From the NCBI GenBank assembly GCA_001769535.1, contig MEOH01000019.1, positions 1 through 64,000 on the forward strand: DNA of 64,000 nucleotides, read 5' to 3'. The notes beneath the pieces are model-generated. The model had not been told where the DNA came from and did no database searches. It worked only from the letters and a program-made list of their open reading frames with translations. Numbering within the stretch: position 1 is the first letter of the stretch; every line of letters begins with the position of its first letter. The stretch is from Bacteroidetes bacterium GWF2_38_335. Lineage in GTDB: Bacteria > Bacteroidota > Bacteroidia > Bacteroidales > GWF2-38-335. Positions 51,516-61,195 of this stretch are shown here, one piece after another. The position numbers and the translations under genes are program-made.

Positions 51516-53344
51516 CGTCCGAGTACCTGTTTTCTTAATTGTCCTTCGTAAATATTCTTAATGTAATTGTCTGTAACGTAAGTTTTGTCAGTCATAATGG
51601 TCAGCGTTGCCTTACCTTTCAACTGGAGTTTTTCATTTCCTCTTTTCACATTCAGGGTAATTTCATTGCTGATGTAATCGGCGATCCACGGAAAACCCAG
51701 AACCGAGAAATATTTCCAGTCCTGGATGGGGCTGCCGTTTATTGCAGTGATGATATCACCTTTTTCCAAACCGAGGGTGTTTTTATCAAAATCCATAAGC
51801 ACGTAATTGCCATAAATACTGTCGCGCTCAATTTTCATTCCGGTTACAAAACAAGGATATTTTTTCTTTTTGCTGATGTATTTCCAACCGATTGAGCTCA
51901 GTGATTTTTCTAATGGAAGCGGTTCGCTGCCAAGAATATATTTGTCAAAAAAAGGTTTCAGATTTAAACCTGACAGTTCTGTGAATTCATCGATAAATTT
52001 CTCTTCTTCAAACGGACAGGTAAGGCAGTCATATTTCTTTTTCATTTCCATGATGATACCCAAAAGATTTTTTTGCCCGCTGCTCTGTTTGTTAATTTCG
52101 ATATCCAGAAGCAATCCGAGAATTGCTCCGCGTGAATAGACATCAGAATAACGGTTAAGTCTGACAAGCCGCTGCACAAGGTTGTTAATATTAAGGCATT
52201 TTTGGCTCATCTTTGCAATGGAATAATCACCGAACTTTTCGGCGTAAGAAAGTTTGTCGCTGAAATCACTACGCAATTCCTTTTCGTTATATAAACCGGT
52301 TTTAAACATGGTCATCACCGAAAGATATTCGGTAAAACCCTCATAAAGCCACAAGTGCTTTGACATTTTTGTGCTCTGATAGTCATAGTCAGATATTTTA
52401 TTGCTGCAAAAACCCAACGGAGTGATCCGGTGTAAAAATTCATGGCAGGCAAGCCCGGTAAAGCCATCTAAAAAATACGAGGCATCATTGTCCCAAATGT
52501 TCATATAATAGTATGAACTTTTTCTGTGTTCAAGTGCGGCATAATTCATGTTGGCCAAAAAACCTTCATCCTTATCAAAATAGAAAAGGTAAAAATAATC
52601 TGAAACATCCTGATCTCCAATAGTTTTGTAAATAACGGAATCGACCCTTCTCACTACGTAATCAAGTTCTTTAATATCAACGGCACCGTTATCACTGTAG
52701 GCCGCCAGATGAAAACGGGTTTTTCCGAATTGGTGACTGATGGTGTCGCCGTTGTGGTACATCACCGGATTGTCGGCGGCTTCAATATAGTTTGATGCAT
52801 AGAAAATGTCATTTTTATCATCCTGTGAAATGGTTTTGAGCGAAGTTGACAAATGCCTGCTTGCAGGTTTTTCCACATTGATTTTATAGGGAATGTTTTT
52901 ATATCCTTTAAAATATCCGAAAATACATGGGAAATTAAGCATGAAAAACTGACTTTCCTTTTTAAAGGAAGAGCCTGAAACCCTTGGGATATATGTGATT
53001 TTTTTATCGTATGAGTCGTCAATCCAATAGCAGATTTTAAAAATTTTTTCAGGTTCGTTTGTGACCCAGGTATTTTTATTTTTTCTTCTGAAACTTACCC
53101 TTTTATTATCCTTGTCATAGGCGTAAATTTTCTCGATTAGATTTCCGTAGTTTGCTGTTGAGTAGGTGCCCGGAGTAACAACAGGCATGTGGTACTCAAG
53201 CTTGTTGCCTGAGAGCGGCGGGACTGTAATCTCAATAAAAACCTGGTCATTGACAACATTGTTTAGATTAATTTTTACTCCGTATTCCTGAGAGAACAGT
53301 AAATTGCTGATGATAAGGTAGAATACGAGAAAATGATTTTTCAT
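51512..53344 (-). CDS. Secreted M61-family (glycyl aminopeptidase-like) metallopeptidase with PDZ domain
   Basis: 610 residues: signal peptide (about 1-19), an N-terminal beta domain, then a zinc site HEFLH (301-305) with the third-ligand region 'LWLYEGFTEYLS' (Glu335). A PDZ-like domain follows near 500-575 ('VLMDFDKNTLGLEKGDIITA'). It is likely a periplasmic or exported aminopeptidase. It is translationally coupled to nth, an odd pairing with no known functional link. Confidence 0.9.
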   Translation of the reverse strand: MKNHFLVFYLIISNLLFSQEYGVKINLNNVVNDQVFIEITVPPLSGNKLEYHMPVVTPGTYSTANYGNLIEKIYAYDKDNKRVSFRRKNKNTWVTNEPEKIFKICYWIDDSYDKKITYIPRVSGSSFKKESQFFMLNFPCIFGYFKGYKNIPYKINVEKPASRHLSTSLKTISQDDKNDIFYASNYIEAADNPVMYHNGDTISHQFGKTRFHLAAYSDNGAVDIKELDYVVRRVDSVIYKTIGDQDVSDYFYLFYFDKDEGFLANMNYAALEHRKSSYYYMNIWDNDASYFLDGFTGLACHEFLHRITPLGFCSNKISDYDYQSTKMSKHLWLYEGFTEYLSVMTMFKTGLYNEKELRSDFSDKLSYAEKFGDYSIAKMSQKCLNINNLVQRLVRLNRYSDVYSRGAILGLLLDIEINKQSSGQKNLLGIIMEMKKKYDCLTCPFEEEKFIDEFTELSGLNLKPFFDKYILGSEPLPLEKSLSSIGWKYISKKKKYPCFVTGMKIERDSIYGNYVLMDFDKNTLGLEKGDIITAINGSPIQDWKYFSVLGFPWIADYISNEITLNVKRGNEKLQLKGKATLTIMTDKTYVTDNYIKNIYEGQLRKQVLGR

Positions 53345-53445
53345 TGCAGAAAAAGTTTTAGGGTTTAAATGTAGTGAATATTATTTAAATGACTAAAGGG
53401 AGACATTAATAAATGCTCCCTTTTGACAATAAGCTGTTAGTCGTT

Positions 53446-53464
53446 GTGCGACTTGGAGTCGCAC
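53446..53464. repeat. REP-like palindrome after lysA
   Basis: GTGCGACT (53446-53453), a three-base loop and AGTCGCAC (53457-53464) form an 8-bp perfect stem. It lies in the spacer between lysA and the M61 gene, 22 bases past the lysA stop. Confidence 0.6.
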
Positions 53465-53485
53465 ACCGGCTAATTAACTATTATC

Positions 53486-54637
53486 CTAATTTTCTATATA
53501 AAACGCTTTTGCCTTATCACGAAGGTTGTAATTTGATGCCATGACCTGTCCGTATGCCCCAGCCGACCTGATTACAAGGTAGTCGCCCCTTTTTGTTTCG
53601 GGAATGTTTATGTCTTTGCCAAGAAAATCGGACGATTCGCATACCGGACCAACCACATCATAAGTCTGACTGGGCCCTATTGATGAAATATTGCATATCA
53701 AATGCTTACTGTTGTAAAGTGCAGGTCTGATGAGATCAGTCATTCCCGCATCAACAACTGCAAACTTTTTAATTCCTCCGTTCTTCACATAAAGCACACG
53801 GGTAACAAGATTGCCGCATTGTCCCACCAGCGATCGGCCAAGTTCAAATCTGATTTCGGGATTGCCATAGGTTATCAGGTTTTTTTTGAAAATCGCAAAA
53901 TAGGCTTTGAAATCGGGAATCATATTGGAATCCGGATTTTGATAATCAATTCCCAGTCCGCCACCCATATTCACATGTTTCAACCGTATTCCCTTTAAAT
54001 CGAGCAAATGCAGAATGTCATTGGCTTTGATGCACAACGATCTGAAAACATCCATATCTGTGATTTGAGAACCTATATGAAAATGCACTCCTTTTATTTC
54101 GATGTTTGGCAACTGCCTGATCTTTGACAAAACCAGAGAAAAGCTAATCTCAGGAATGCCAAACTTGTTAAAGGCATTACCGGTATTTAAATATCTGTGG
54201 GTATTGGCACTGATGCCAGGATTGATCCTGACCGAAATGCCGGCGCTTTTCTGGAGCTGTCCGGCAAATCTGCTGATCAGTTCGATTTCTTCGACCGACT
54301 CGCAATTAAAACAGTCAATATCATATTTCAGAGCCGTAATGATCTCCTCATCGGTTTTTCCAACTCCGGCAAACACAATTTTATCATTTTTAAAACCGGC
54401 TTTCAAAGCTCTTTTAATTTCATTGCCACTCACACAATCGGCTCCAAAACCCTTGTCGAGCGTAGCTTTAAGTATTGGCTGATTATTATTGGCTTTAAGG
54501 GAATAATAAATGGCATAACCCGCTTTCTTTGCTTCACCTGAGGCCGTATCAATGGTTTTTCTGAGCAGGTCCAGATCATAAAGATAAAACGGAGTGTGTG
54601 CTTTTCTGATTTTTAAAATCTGTTCTGTGCTAAACAT
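53486..54637 (-). CDS. Diaminopimelate decarboxylase
   Basis: 383 residues. PLP-binding Lys48 in 'YAIYYSLKANNN', 'GVHFHIGSQI', 'VNMGGGLGIDY' and 'GPVCESSDFLGKD' are the standard LysA blocks. It makes L-lysine from meso-diaminopimelate, the last step. Its start lies 25 bases inside the end of lysC, so translation is coupled. Third gene of the dapA-lysC-lysA operon. Confidence 0.95.
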   Translation of the reverse strand: MFSTEQILKIRKAHTPFYLYDLDLLRKTIDTASGEAKKAGYAIYYSLKANNNQPILKATLDKGFGADCVSGNEIKRALKAGFKNDKIVFAGVGKTDEEIITALKYDIDCFNCESVEEIELISRFAGQLQKSAGISVRINPGISANTHRYLNTGNAFNKFGIPEISFSLVLSKIRQLPNIEIKGVHFHIGSQITDMDVFRSLCIKANDILHLLDLKGIRLKHVNMGGGLGIDYQNPDSNMIPDFKAYFAIFKKNLITYGNPEIRFELGRSLVGQCGNLVTRVLYVKNGGIKKFAVVDAGMTDLIRPALYNSKHLICNISSIGPSQTYDVVGPVCESSDFLGKDINIPETKRGDYLVIRSAGAYGQVMASNYNLRDKAKAFYIEN

Positions 54638-55953
54638 GGTTTTTTATGGAATAAAGTTTGGTTAAGAATATTCAGAATGCGTGATTTATATTCCGAATCG
54701 GTAATAAAAGTAAGGTTTGTACGGCTTGAACCAAAGGAGATCATTTTGACCGGAATTTCACCCAAACTGCCAAAAATGCTGCTCAGCTTTTCTCCTGTAT
54801 TGGTGTCGAAATTACCAACCACGCAAATTATTACTTGATTTTCAAATGTTTCAGTCTGGCCAAGCCGGTTAAGTTCATTAATAATTTCATCTTTATATCT
54901 GATGTTGTCAATGGTTATGGAAACAGAAACCTCGGAAGTGGTAATGACATCAATGGGAGTGCGGTATTTATCAAAGACTTCGAAAATTTTATTTACAAAA
55001 CCGTATGAATTCATCATTCTTCCGGAATGAACTTTAATTGCTGTAACCCAGTCTTTTGCAGCAACAGCTTTATATTCATCTGCCATAGCATCGGTATAAA
55101 CCAGCGTTCCTTTGGCATTTGGGTTGAATGTATTTTTTAGCAAAATCGGTATTCCTGTCCGTTTAGCCGGTTCGATACTATTAGGATGCAGAATTTTTGC
55201 ACCAAAATAGGCAAGTTCCTCTGCTTCGCGGTAGGTAAGGTTTTCGACAGGAAAAGTATTGCTGACAAATCTGGGATCATTATTCAGTAATCCATCACGA
55301 TCTGACCATATCTCAATGACCGAGGCGCCAAGCAAACTTCCGATGATTGTGGCCGAAAAATCACTGCCACCGCGACCAAGATTTGATACTTCGTTTTCAT
55401 TATTACGGCATATAAACCCTTCGGTGAAATACAAATTGTGGTTTTCTGAATTTGCCATCAATTCAATCAATTTTTTGCTGGTAGCAGAATAATCAGGCTC
55501 GTATTGATCGCCGGTCATGTAATCGGTCGCACATAGGTAACCGCAATCCCAACCGATGGAACGAAAATACCTGAATGCCAGCTGGCAGGTAATGAGTTCG
55601 CCCGATGAAACAAGCTTGTATTCGGAGCGTTGTGACCATGGTTTTTCAACTAAATCAATGAGTTTATCAAAGGATCCGGTGATAAATTGCCATGCAGAAT
55701 TTAATTCGTCATTGTCATCAAACAGGTTGATGGCAGTGTTTTTGAAATATTCAGCAGTTTCAATGAGCCGGGTAACACACAGACTGTATTTTCCGTCGCG
55801 GGCATAACCCGAAATATCATTCAGCCGGTCAGTCATACCCGACATAGCAGAAAGAACTACAATGGTATTTTCGTTGGGATTGACTAATCCAGCAAGGTTT
55901 TTAATTCTTTGGGCATCACCTACCGATGAGCCACCGAATTTCATTATTTTCAT
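54613..55953 (-). CDS. Aspartate kinase
   Basis: 446 residues, monofunctional. 'MKFGGSSVGDAQRI' is the kinase start; 'GRGGSDFSATIIGS' and 'LTYREAEELAYFGAKILHP' follow. C-terminal ACT domains (about 300-435) allow feedback inhibition, probably by lysine given the operon. It phosphorylates aspartate at the first step of the lysine, threonine and methionine pathway. It is 24 bases after dapA. Confidence 0.95.
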   Translation of the reverse strand: MKIMKFGGSSVGDAQRIKNLAGLVNPNENTIVVLSAMSGMTDRLNDISGYARDGKYSLCVTRLIETAEYFKNTAINLFDDNDELNSAWQFITGSFDKLIDLVEKPWSQRSEYKLVSSGELITCQLAFRYFRSIGWDCGYLCATDYMTGDQYEPDYSATSKKLIELMANSENHNLYFTEGFICRNNENEVSNLGRGGSDFSATIIGSLLGASVIEIWSDRDGLLNNDPRFVSNTFPVENLTYREAEELAYFGAKILHPNSIEPAKRTGIPILLKNTFNPNAKGTLVYTDAMADEYKAVAAKDWVTAIKVHSGRMMNSYGFVNKIFEVFDKYRTPIDVITTSEVSVSITIDNIRYKDEIINELNRLGQTETFENQVIICVVGNFDTNTGEKLSSIFGSLGEIPVKMISFGSSRTNLTFITDSEYKSRILNILNQTLFHKKPCLAQNRF

Positions 55954-55977
55954 TTTTTTTGGTCAGTTAAAAAGGAT

Positions 55978-56892
55978 TTATACTTGTTCAACAGTTTTCA
56001 GAACCTGAGTTTTTATCAATTCGTTTTCAATTAAGCTCAGGTTGCATTCGTTTTCCATCCGGTACAGCGGCAGTCGTAGGCTATTTTCAATCAGTCCCAT
56101 CATTGAAAGAGCAGCTTTAACAGGAATGGGGTTTGATTCAATAAAGTTCAGATCCATGAGTCTGAGATACCTGAAATGAATGTCAAGAGCTTTGCGGGTT
56201 TCGCCTCTCAAGGAGAAATCCATGAGCATACTGAATTGAGCCGGAATAATATTGGCAGCAACAGAGATGCAACCATCTGCACCCATCAAAACAATTGGAC
56301 AGGCCAAAGAATCTTCGCCCGAATAAATCCTGAAATTATCAGGTCTTTGGTTGATCAGCTGCATCACCTGCGACATATCTCCAGAAGCTTCTTTAACGCC
56401 AACAATATTTTCAAAGGAATTTGCCAGATCGATAACCGTTGAAACAGGCAGATTTTTTCCTGTTCGTGAGGGAACATTGTAAAGAATTACAGGTGCATTA
56501 ACCGAAGAAGCAATGGCTTCGTAATGTTTGAAAAAGCCCGCAGGCATTGGCTTATTGTAATAGGGTGATACGATTAGCAATGCTTCGGCACCATTGTTTA
56601 AAGCCATTTTAGATCTTTCAATAGTGTTGCTTGTACAATTGCATCCCGAACCGGCTACAACAGTCATTGCCCCACGCAATCTCTTTGAAGTATGGTTGAT
56701 TACCGAGCAATATTCATCGCGCGATAAAGTTGATGCCTCACCTGTGGTTCCACAAATTACAATTCCGTTTGTGCCATTTTCCAGATGGAAGTCGATAAGC
56801 CGGTCAAGAGACATAAAATCAATACTTCCGTTTGATGAGAAAGGTGTGACCAATGCCACAATTGAACCTTTTAAATTAAATTCTCTACGCAT
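55978..56892 (-). CDS. 4-hydroxy-tetrahydrodipicolinate synthase
   Basis: 304 residues. Schiff-base Lys167 in 'IVGVKEASGDMSQ', Tyr138 in 'YNVPSRTGKN' and Thr49/Thr50 in 'CGTTGEAST' make up the catalytic set. It condenses pyruvate with aspartate semialdehyde. First gene of the lysine operon; a minus-strand TACTTTTG box at 56916-56909 serves as its -7 element. The spacer is too short for a lysine riboswitch and none was seen. Confidence 0.96.
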   Translation of the reverse strand: MRREFNLKGSIVALVTPFSSNGSIDFMSLDRLIDFHLENGTNGIVICGTTGEASTLSRDEYCSVINHTSKRLRGAMTVVAGSGCNCTSNTIERSKMALNNGAEALLIVSPYYNKPMPAGFFKHYEAIASSVNAPVILYNVPSRTGKNLPVSTVIDLANSFENIVGVKEASGDMSQVMQLINQRPDNFRIYSGEDSLACPIVLMGADGCISVAANIIPAQFSMLMDFSLRGETRKALDIHFRYLRLMDLNFIESNPIPVKAALSMMGLIENSLRLPLYRMENECNLSLIENELIKTQVLKTVEQV

Positions 56893-56908
56893 GTTTCTTT
56901 TTTTGCGT

Positions 56909-56916
56909 CAAAAGTA
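56909..56916 (-). promoter_or_regulatory. -7 promoter element of the lysine operon
   Basis: Minus strand reads TACTTTTG, a TAnnTTTG match, 17 bases before the dapA start. Confidence 0.55.
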
Positions 56917-57006
56917 TTCGGAGCGTTGGTTAGAAAAAAAAAATCAATGAAATAGAACAAAAAAATTAAAAATGTTATATATTTAACAGTTTGTAATATT
57001 TATATC

Positions 57007-57654
57007 ATGATAACAATTTCACAAGCAGTAGAAACAACAGTGCTTAAGAAGCCCTTTTTAGCTGAGGCGGTTTCTGAAGGAATTATCAATTTGTCGGCAC
57101 TGGCAAGGCAAATTCAGCCAGATGTTGAAAAAATGCTTCATAAGGAAGTAAACTTTCAAGCCATTGTGGTTGCTTTAAACCGAATGGCTCCGGTTTTTGA
57201 GATCAGTTTCAGCCGTAAACTGGAAAAAATGAGCAAAGACATCGGAGAGATTGTTTTGCGGTCGAATCTGGCTGACTTTACTTTTCTGAATTCGGCAGCT
57301 CTCGTAAAAAAACAGATGAAACTATGGGGCAAGGTAAGCAAACGCGATGATGTTTTTTACACGGTTTCTCGCGGGGTTTTTGAAACAACATTTGTGGTAA
57401 GTAATTCGCTTTCTGATATTTTGCTTAATATTTTTGAGGAAGAAACGCTGATATCGCATCTTGAAAATTTGTCTTCGGTCACCATAAAGCTTCCTCCTGA
57501 TAACGGAAAACAACCCGGATTATATTATTCATTGCTCAAAAAAATTGCATGGAACGGTGTCAGCATCATCGAAGTGGTTTCAACAACCAACGAGTTTTCC
57601 ATCATTATTGATGAGAAAAATGTTGGAGCAGTTTTTCAGGCGCTGACTACATAA
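57007..57654 (+). CDS. ACT-domain protein, divergent from the lysine operon
   Basis: 215 residues, cytoplasmic. A helical N-terminal part (1-150, 'GIINLSALARQIQPDVEKML') has no named family. The last ~50 residues ('LYYSLLKKIAWNGVSIIEVV', 'EFSIIIDEKNVGAVFQAL') form an aspartate-kinase-type ACT domain that binds amino acids. It starts 114 bases from dapA in the opposite direction. A lysine-sensing role is suggested by domain and position but not shown. Confidence 0.75.
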   Translation: MITISQAVETTVLKKPFLAEAVSEGIINLSALARQIQPDVEKMLHKEVNFQAIVVALNRMAPVFEISFSRKLEKMSKDIGEIVLRSNLADFTFLNSAALVKKQMKLWGKVSKRDDVFYTVSRGVFETTFVVSNSLSDILLNIFEEETLISHLENLSSVTIKLPPDNGKQPGLYYSLLKKIAWNGVSIIEVVSTTNEFSIIIDEKNVGAVFQALTT

Positions 57655-57667
57655 TTCTGAAAATATC

Positions 57668-57687
57668 AAACCTTTTAAAAAGTTTGA
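57668..57687 (+). terminator. AT-rich inverted repeat after the ACT gene
   Basis: CAAACCTTTT pairs with AAAAAGTTTG (nine of ten bases), followed by T-rich sequence. A weak terminator is possible; the motif is AT-rich. Confidence 0.35.
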
Positions 57688-57688
57688 A

Positions 57689-57696
57689 TACTTTTG
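57689..57696 (+). promoter_or_regulatory. -7 promoter element before the secreted unknown at 57711
   Basis: TACTTTTG matches TAnnTTTG, 14 bases before ATG 57711. It lies inside the longer frame, so it decides the start. Confidence 0.5.
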
Positions 57697-57710
57697 CAAA
57701 AAGCATGTTT

Positions 57711-59090
57711 ATGAAAAAACCAGTTTTTTATTTTCTTTTCATTCTGATATCTGCATCATTCACTCATGCCGAAACCATTCACGTGGATATTAAAAATGGC
57801 ACGCCGCTTTCTGCGCTTTACATTGTTCCTTCTGATAAATTTTCGGGTGATTGGGGAAAAACATTATTGAAAAACGGGATACACGATCCTTTTGAAACGG
57901 TTTTTAAATTTCCTCACGACATGTATGTTTATACCCTTTCGTTTGATTTTGAACCCAAAAAAAAATATCATATTAAAATGAATGATGAATTTGGAACTGA
58001 AGGAATCGTTGAAAATATGGTGCTTTCAGAAGTTCAACATATCATTTTCATGTATTATCAGGCTGATAATAAATATTTTTGCCGCAATCACGGTTATCGT
58101 GCCGAGGATCCTAAAATTGTTTATAATTCTGATGGTGACAATCTTAAAGCATTGCACTCTCCCGAAGAAATAATAGCAAGACATGATCAGATTAAAGACT
58201 TTTATTTCGATGGCAACTTTGAAGAAGAACCAATTGATGAGGCTATTTTTAAGCCGGGAAAATTGAGTGAAAGACAAAAACAATCTGGCAGTAAAACTGT
58301 TAATTTCATTCGCTTCCTTGCCGGGGTGGATGACAATATTCAACTGGATGAAAACCTGAACGACCTCAGTCAGCACGCTGCCATATTATATTCTGCCGGA
58401 ATTAACCCCGAAGATAATATAGAATTTGAGTTGTTCATGTCTGAAGATTTTTATAAAAAGGCAAAACTCGGATATGCAAATACGATCAAAGCCCGACTTT
58501 GCAGCGGAAGTATATACAGGGTTCTTATTCAACTTGCTTATGATGTCAGAAATTGCACTGTTAACCAGTCGGGCAACCGCCGTAAACTGCTTTCGCCTTA
58601 TCTTAACAAAATGGGAATAGGCCAGTGCGACAATTATACAACGCTTTATATATCTGATCTTGATAAAACAAAGAAATTCCCTTTGCCGGCGATCTGCTGG
58701 CCTGCTCCCGGATATTTTCCTACTGAATTTTTCGGGATCGGACATCTGTGGTCATGCACCCTTGATCCTGAGAAATTTAAAACCCCAGATCCTGAAAAAG
58801 TGAAAGTGATCATCTCCCGCATAAACGATAAAAAATCATGGACTCTTGATAATTCAATGTCAGCCGAAGATGATTATTCAGGTTATCTAAAAGTCTCAAA
58901 TAAAGCTGCCCTTGATAACACCATTTTGTTTAGGCCACCCGTTGAAATCAATGAAGAAAATAAGTATTATTACAATTATTACGTGAATTATTCTATTTAT
59001 ACAGTAAAAATAACCGGATTGCAGGATTTAAAAGGAAAATCAGCCGAACTGAAATACACTGTCAGATTTTTTAGCCTGGGAGATTGGTAG
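57711..59090 (+). CDS. Secreted protein of unknown function
   Basis: 459 residues with a signal peptide (MKKPVFYFLFILISASFTHA). The mature part is mixed, with several Cys (RNC, QCDN, SC) and no domain I recognise; a short 'DNLKALHSPEEIIARHDQIK' segment resembles a linker. No T9SS tail. It could also start at the ATG two codons earlier (57705). Function not assigned. Confidence 0.75.
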   Translation: MKKPVFYFLFILISASFTHAETIHVDIKNGTPLSALYIVPSDKFSGDWGKTLLKNGIHDPFETVFKFPHDMYVYTLSFDFEPKKKYHIKMNDEFGTEGIVENMVLSEVQHIIFMYYQADNKYFCRNHGYRAEDPKIVYNSDGDNLKALHSPEEIIARHDQIKDFYFDGNFEEEPIDEAIFKPGKLSERQKQSGSKTVNFIRFLAGVDDNIQLDENLNDLSQHAAILYSAGINPEDNIEFELFMSEDFYKKAKLGYANTIKARLCSGSIYRVLIQLAYDVRNCTVNQSGNRRKLLSPYLNKMGIGQCDNYTTLYISDLDKTKKFPLPAICWPAPGYFPTEFFGIGHLWSCTLDPEKFKTPDPEKVKVIISRINDKKSWTLDNSMSAEDDYSGYLKVSNKAALDNTILFRPPVEINEENKYYYNYYVNYSIYTVKITGLQDLKGKSAELKYTVRFFSLGDW

Positions 59091-59322
59091 AGGAGGGGGA
59101 AGTTGGAAGTCCGAAGTCCGAAGTCGGAAGTCCGAAGTCCTAGCAACAAAATAACAAAAAAACAAAAAAACAAAAAAAACAAAAAGAATGCCGACTAAAG
59201 TCGAGCATCCTCGAAAATTTCATTTTCGGGACAAAAAGAACCAAAAGAACCAAAAGAACCAAAAGAACCAAAAGAACCAAAAGAACCAAAAGAACAATAA
59301 GAACAACTAACCCCCTCGCCCC
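59091..59322. repeat. Low-complexity spacer with 9-bp tandem repeats
   Basis: It holds a GAAGTCC/GAAGTCGG repeat (59104-59140), an A-rich CAAAAAAA tract, a hairpin ending TCGAAAATttcATTTTCGgg (about 59211-59230) and about seven units of AAAAGAACC at 59234-59296 ending roughly 27 bases before the ABC-F start. Confidence 0.85.
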
Positions 59323-61185
59323 ATGCCCAGCTACCTCCAGACCGAGTCCATATCAAAACGAATAGGCGACCTTATCCTTTTTGAAAATATTAATATAAAT
59401 ATCGACAAAGACAGGAAAATTGCCCTGATAGCCCGCAATGGTGCCGGAAAATCTTCATTGCTGGATATTCTTGCAGGAAGGGAAGAGCCCGATTCAGGAA
59501 AAATATCCCGTATGAACGGATTGAAAACAGGATATCTTGAACAAAATCCTGTGCTCAATGAAGCCAATACCATATTAAATGAGGTGCTTCATTCTTCGGA
59601 TGAAATGAATACCGTGCTTTCGCAATATCATAAGTTTGTTGAGGATAATGACACTAAAAACCTGGAGCACATTTTGTCAGAAATGGACCGGCTTAAGGCC
59701 TGGGATTATGATTCGAAAGTGAAACAGGTACTTACCCGACTGAAACTGGATGATTTTAGTAAAAAAATCCAAAACCTTTCGGGTGGACAGAAAAAGAGGG
59801 TTGCCCTGGCTTCGGTCATTTTGGGTGAACCCGAGCTGCTTATTCTTGATGAACCCACCAACCATCTTGATCTGGATATGATTGAATGGCTCGAGGATTA
59901 CCTCTTCGAAAGCCGGATAACCTTGCTTATGGTTACCCACGACCGCTATTTTCTCGACAGGGTTTGTGATGAAATATGGGAACTTGATGAACAGGTTCTG
60001 TATAAATATGATGGAAACTATTCCAAATATCTTGAGAAAAAAGACCAGCGCATCTCAAATATCCTCAGTGAAACAGATAAGGCACGAAATCTTATGCGTA
60101 CCGAACTCGACTGGATGCGCCGAATGCCAAAAGCTAGAAGCACTAAGGCAAAATACCGGGTCAATGAATTTTACAACCTTCAGGAAAAAGCGTCGGTAAC
60201 CATCAAGGAAGAAAAAATCAATCTGAATGTACAGTCGGCCCGTCTGGGAAAAAAAGTTCTGGAAGTCAAAAACCTGAAAAAATCCTTTGGGGATTTAAAA
60301 ATCCTGAATGATTTCAGCTATATTTTTTCACGTTTCGAGAAAATTGGAATTATTGGAAGAAATGGCACCGGCAAATCTACATTTTTGAACATGCTAACGG
60401 GCAAACTATCGCCTGATTCAGGTGAGGTGGATGCCGGCCAGACTGTCAATTTCGGTTATTATACCCAGGAAGGGATTAAAATTAATGAAAACGAAAAAGT
60501 TGTGGAAGTGGCCCAAAGCATCGCTGAAATAGTTACCCTGAGCGATGGCAATAAAATGTCGGTGACCTCCTTTCTGAATTATTTTCTTTTTCCACATAAA
60601 ACTCAATACTCTTACGTTAGCAAGTTAAGCGGTGGAGAAAAGCGACGTCTTTATCTGATGACCGTTTTGATGAGAAATCCCAATTTTCTTATTCTCGATG
60701 AACCAACTAATGATTTGGATATACTTACCCTGAACGTGCTTGAAGATTATCTCAAAGATTTCAGCGGCTGTGTCATTGTTGTATCTCACGACCGTTATTT
60801 TCTTGATAAAATTGTTGATCATATTTTTGTGTTTGAAGGTAATGGTGTGGTAAAGGACTTTCCCGGAAATTACACCCAATACCGCGATCACTACGAAAAA
60901 CTTGAAGCTGCTCGTCCGGCTTCCACAGCAAAAGAAAAGACAGTGAGACAAAAACCTCTGACAGAAAAAAAGAAACTCACTTACAAGGAAAAAATTGAGT
61001 ACGAAACACTTCAGAGAGAAGTTGAAGAACTTTCCAGAAAAAAGATTGTACTGGAAGAAGAAATGAATTCAGGCCGCTTTGGTGCCGACGATCTGGTGAA
61101 AAAATCGGAGGAATACGGCATAATTTCCAGCAATCTCGATGAAAAGGAAATGCGGTGGCTTGAGTTGGATGAGATGAATGGGTAA
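59323..61185 (+). CDS. ABC-F family ATPase (Uup-like)
   Basis: 620 residues, no membrane helices. Two ATPase cassettes: Walker A ARNGAGKSS and GRNGTGKST; signatures 'LSGGQKKRVALAS' and 'LSGGEKRRLYLM'; Walker B 'LLILDEPTNHLD' and 'FLILDEPTNDLD'. An inter-domain linker and a C-terminal coiled coil (about 560-620) fit the Uup branch, which acts on ribosomes or nucleic-acid structures, not in transport. The first Walker A has Ala in place of the usual Gly before Arg, probably neutral. It is preceded by the tandem repeat. Confidence 0.93.
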   Translation: MPSYLQTESISKRIGDLILFENININIDKDRKIALIARNGAGKSSLLDILAGREEPDSGKISRMNGLKTGYLEQNPVLNEANTILNEVLHSSDEMNTVLSQYHKFVEDNDTKNLEHILSEMDRLKAWDYDSKVKQVLTRLKLDDFSKKIQNLSGGQKKRVALASVILGEPELLILDEPTNHLDLDMIEWLEDYLFESRITLLMVTHDRYFLDRVCDEIWELDEQVLYKYDGNYSKYLEKKDQRISNILSETDKARNLMRTELDWMRRMPKARSTKAKYRVNEFYNLQEKASVTIKEEKINLNVQSARLGKKVLEVKNLKKSFGDLKILNDFSYIFSRFEKIGIIGRNGTGKSTFLNMLTGKLSPDSGEVDAGQTVNFGYYTQEGIKINENEKVVEVAQSIAEIVTLSDGNKMSVTSFLNYFLFPHKTQYSYVSKLSGGEKRRLYLMTVLMRNPNFLILDEPTNDLDILTLNVLEDYLKDFSGCVIVVSHDRYFLDKIVDHIFVFEGNGVVKDFPGNYTQYRDHYEKLEAARPASTAKEKTVRQKPLTEKKKLTYKEKIEYETLQREVEELSRKKIVLEEEMNSGRFGADDLVKKSEEYGIISSNLDEKEMRWLELDEMNG

Positions 61186-61195
61186 TATTCCTATA

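Noticed and set aside
56893-57006. Lysine riboswitch before dapA
   Set aside because: The spacer is only 114 bases and shared with a divergent gene; no lysine-element sequence was seen.
59234-59296. Possible CRISPR-like repeat array
   Set aside because: The units are only nine bases, with no spacers between them; this is a simple tandem repeat.
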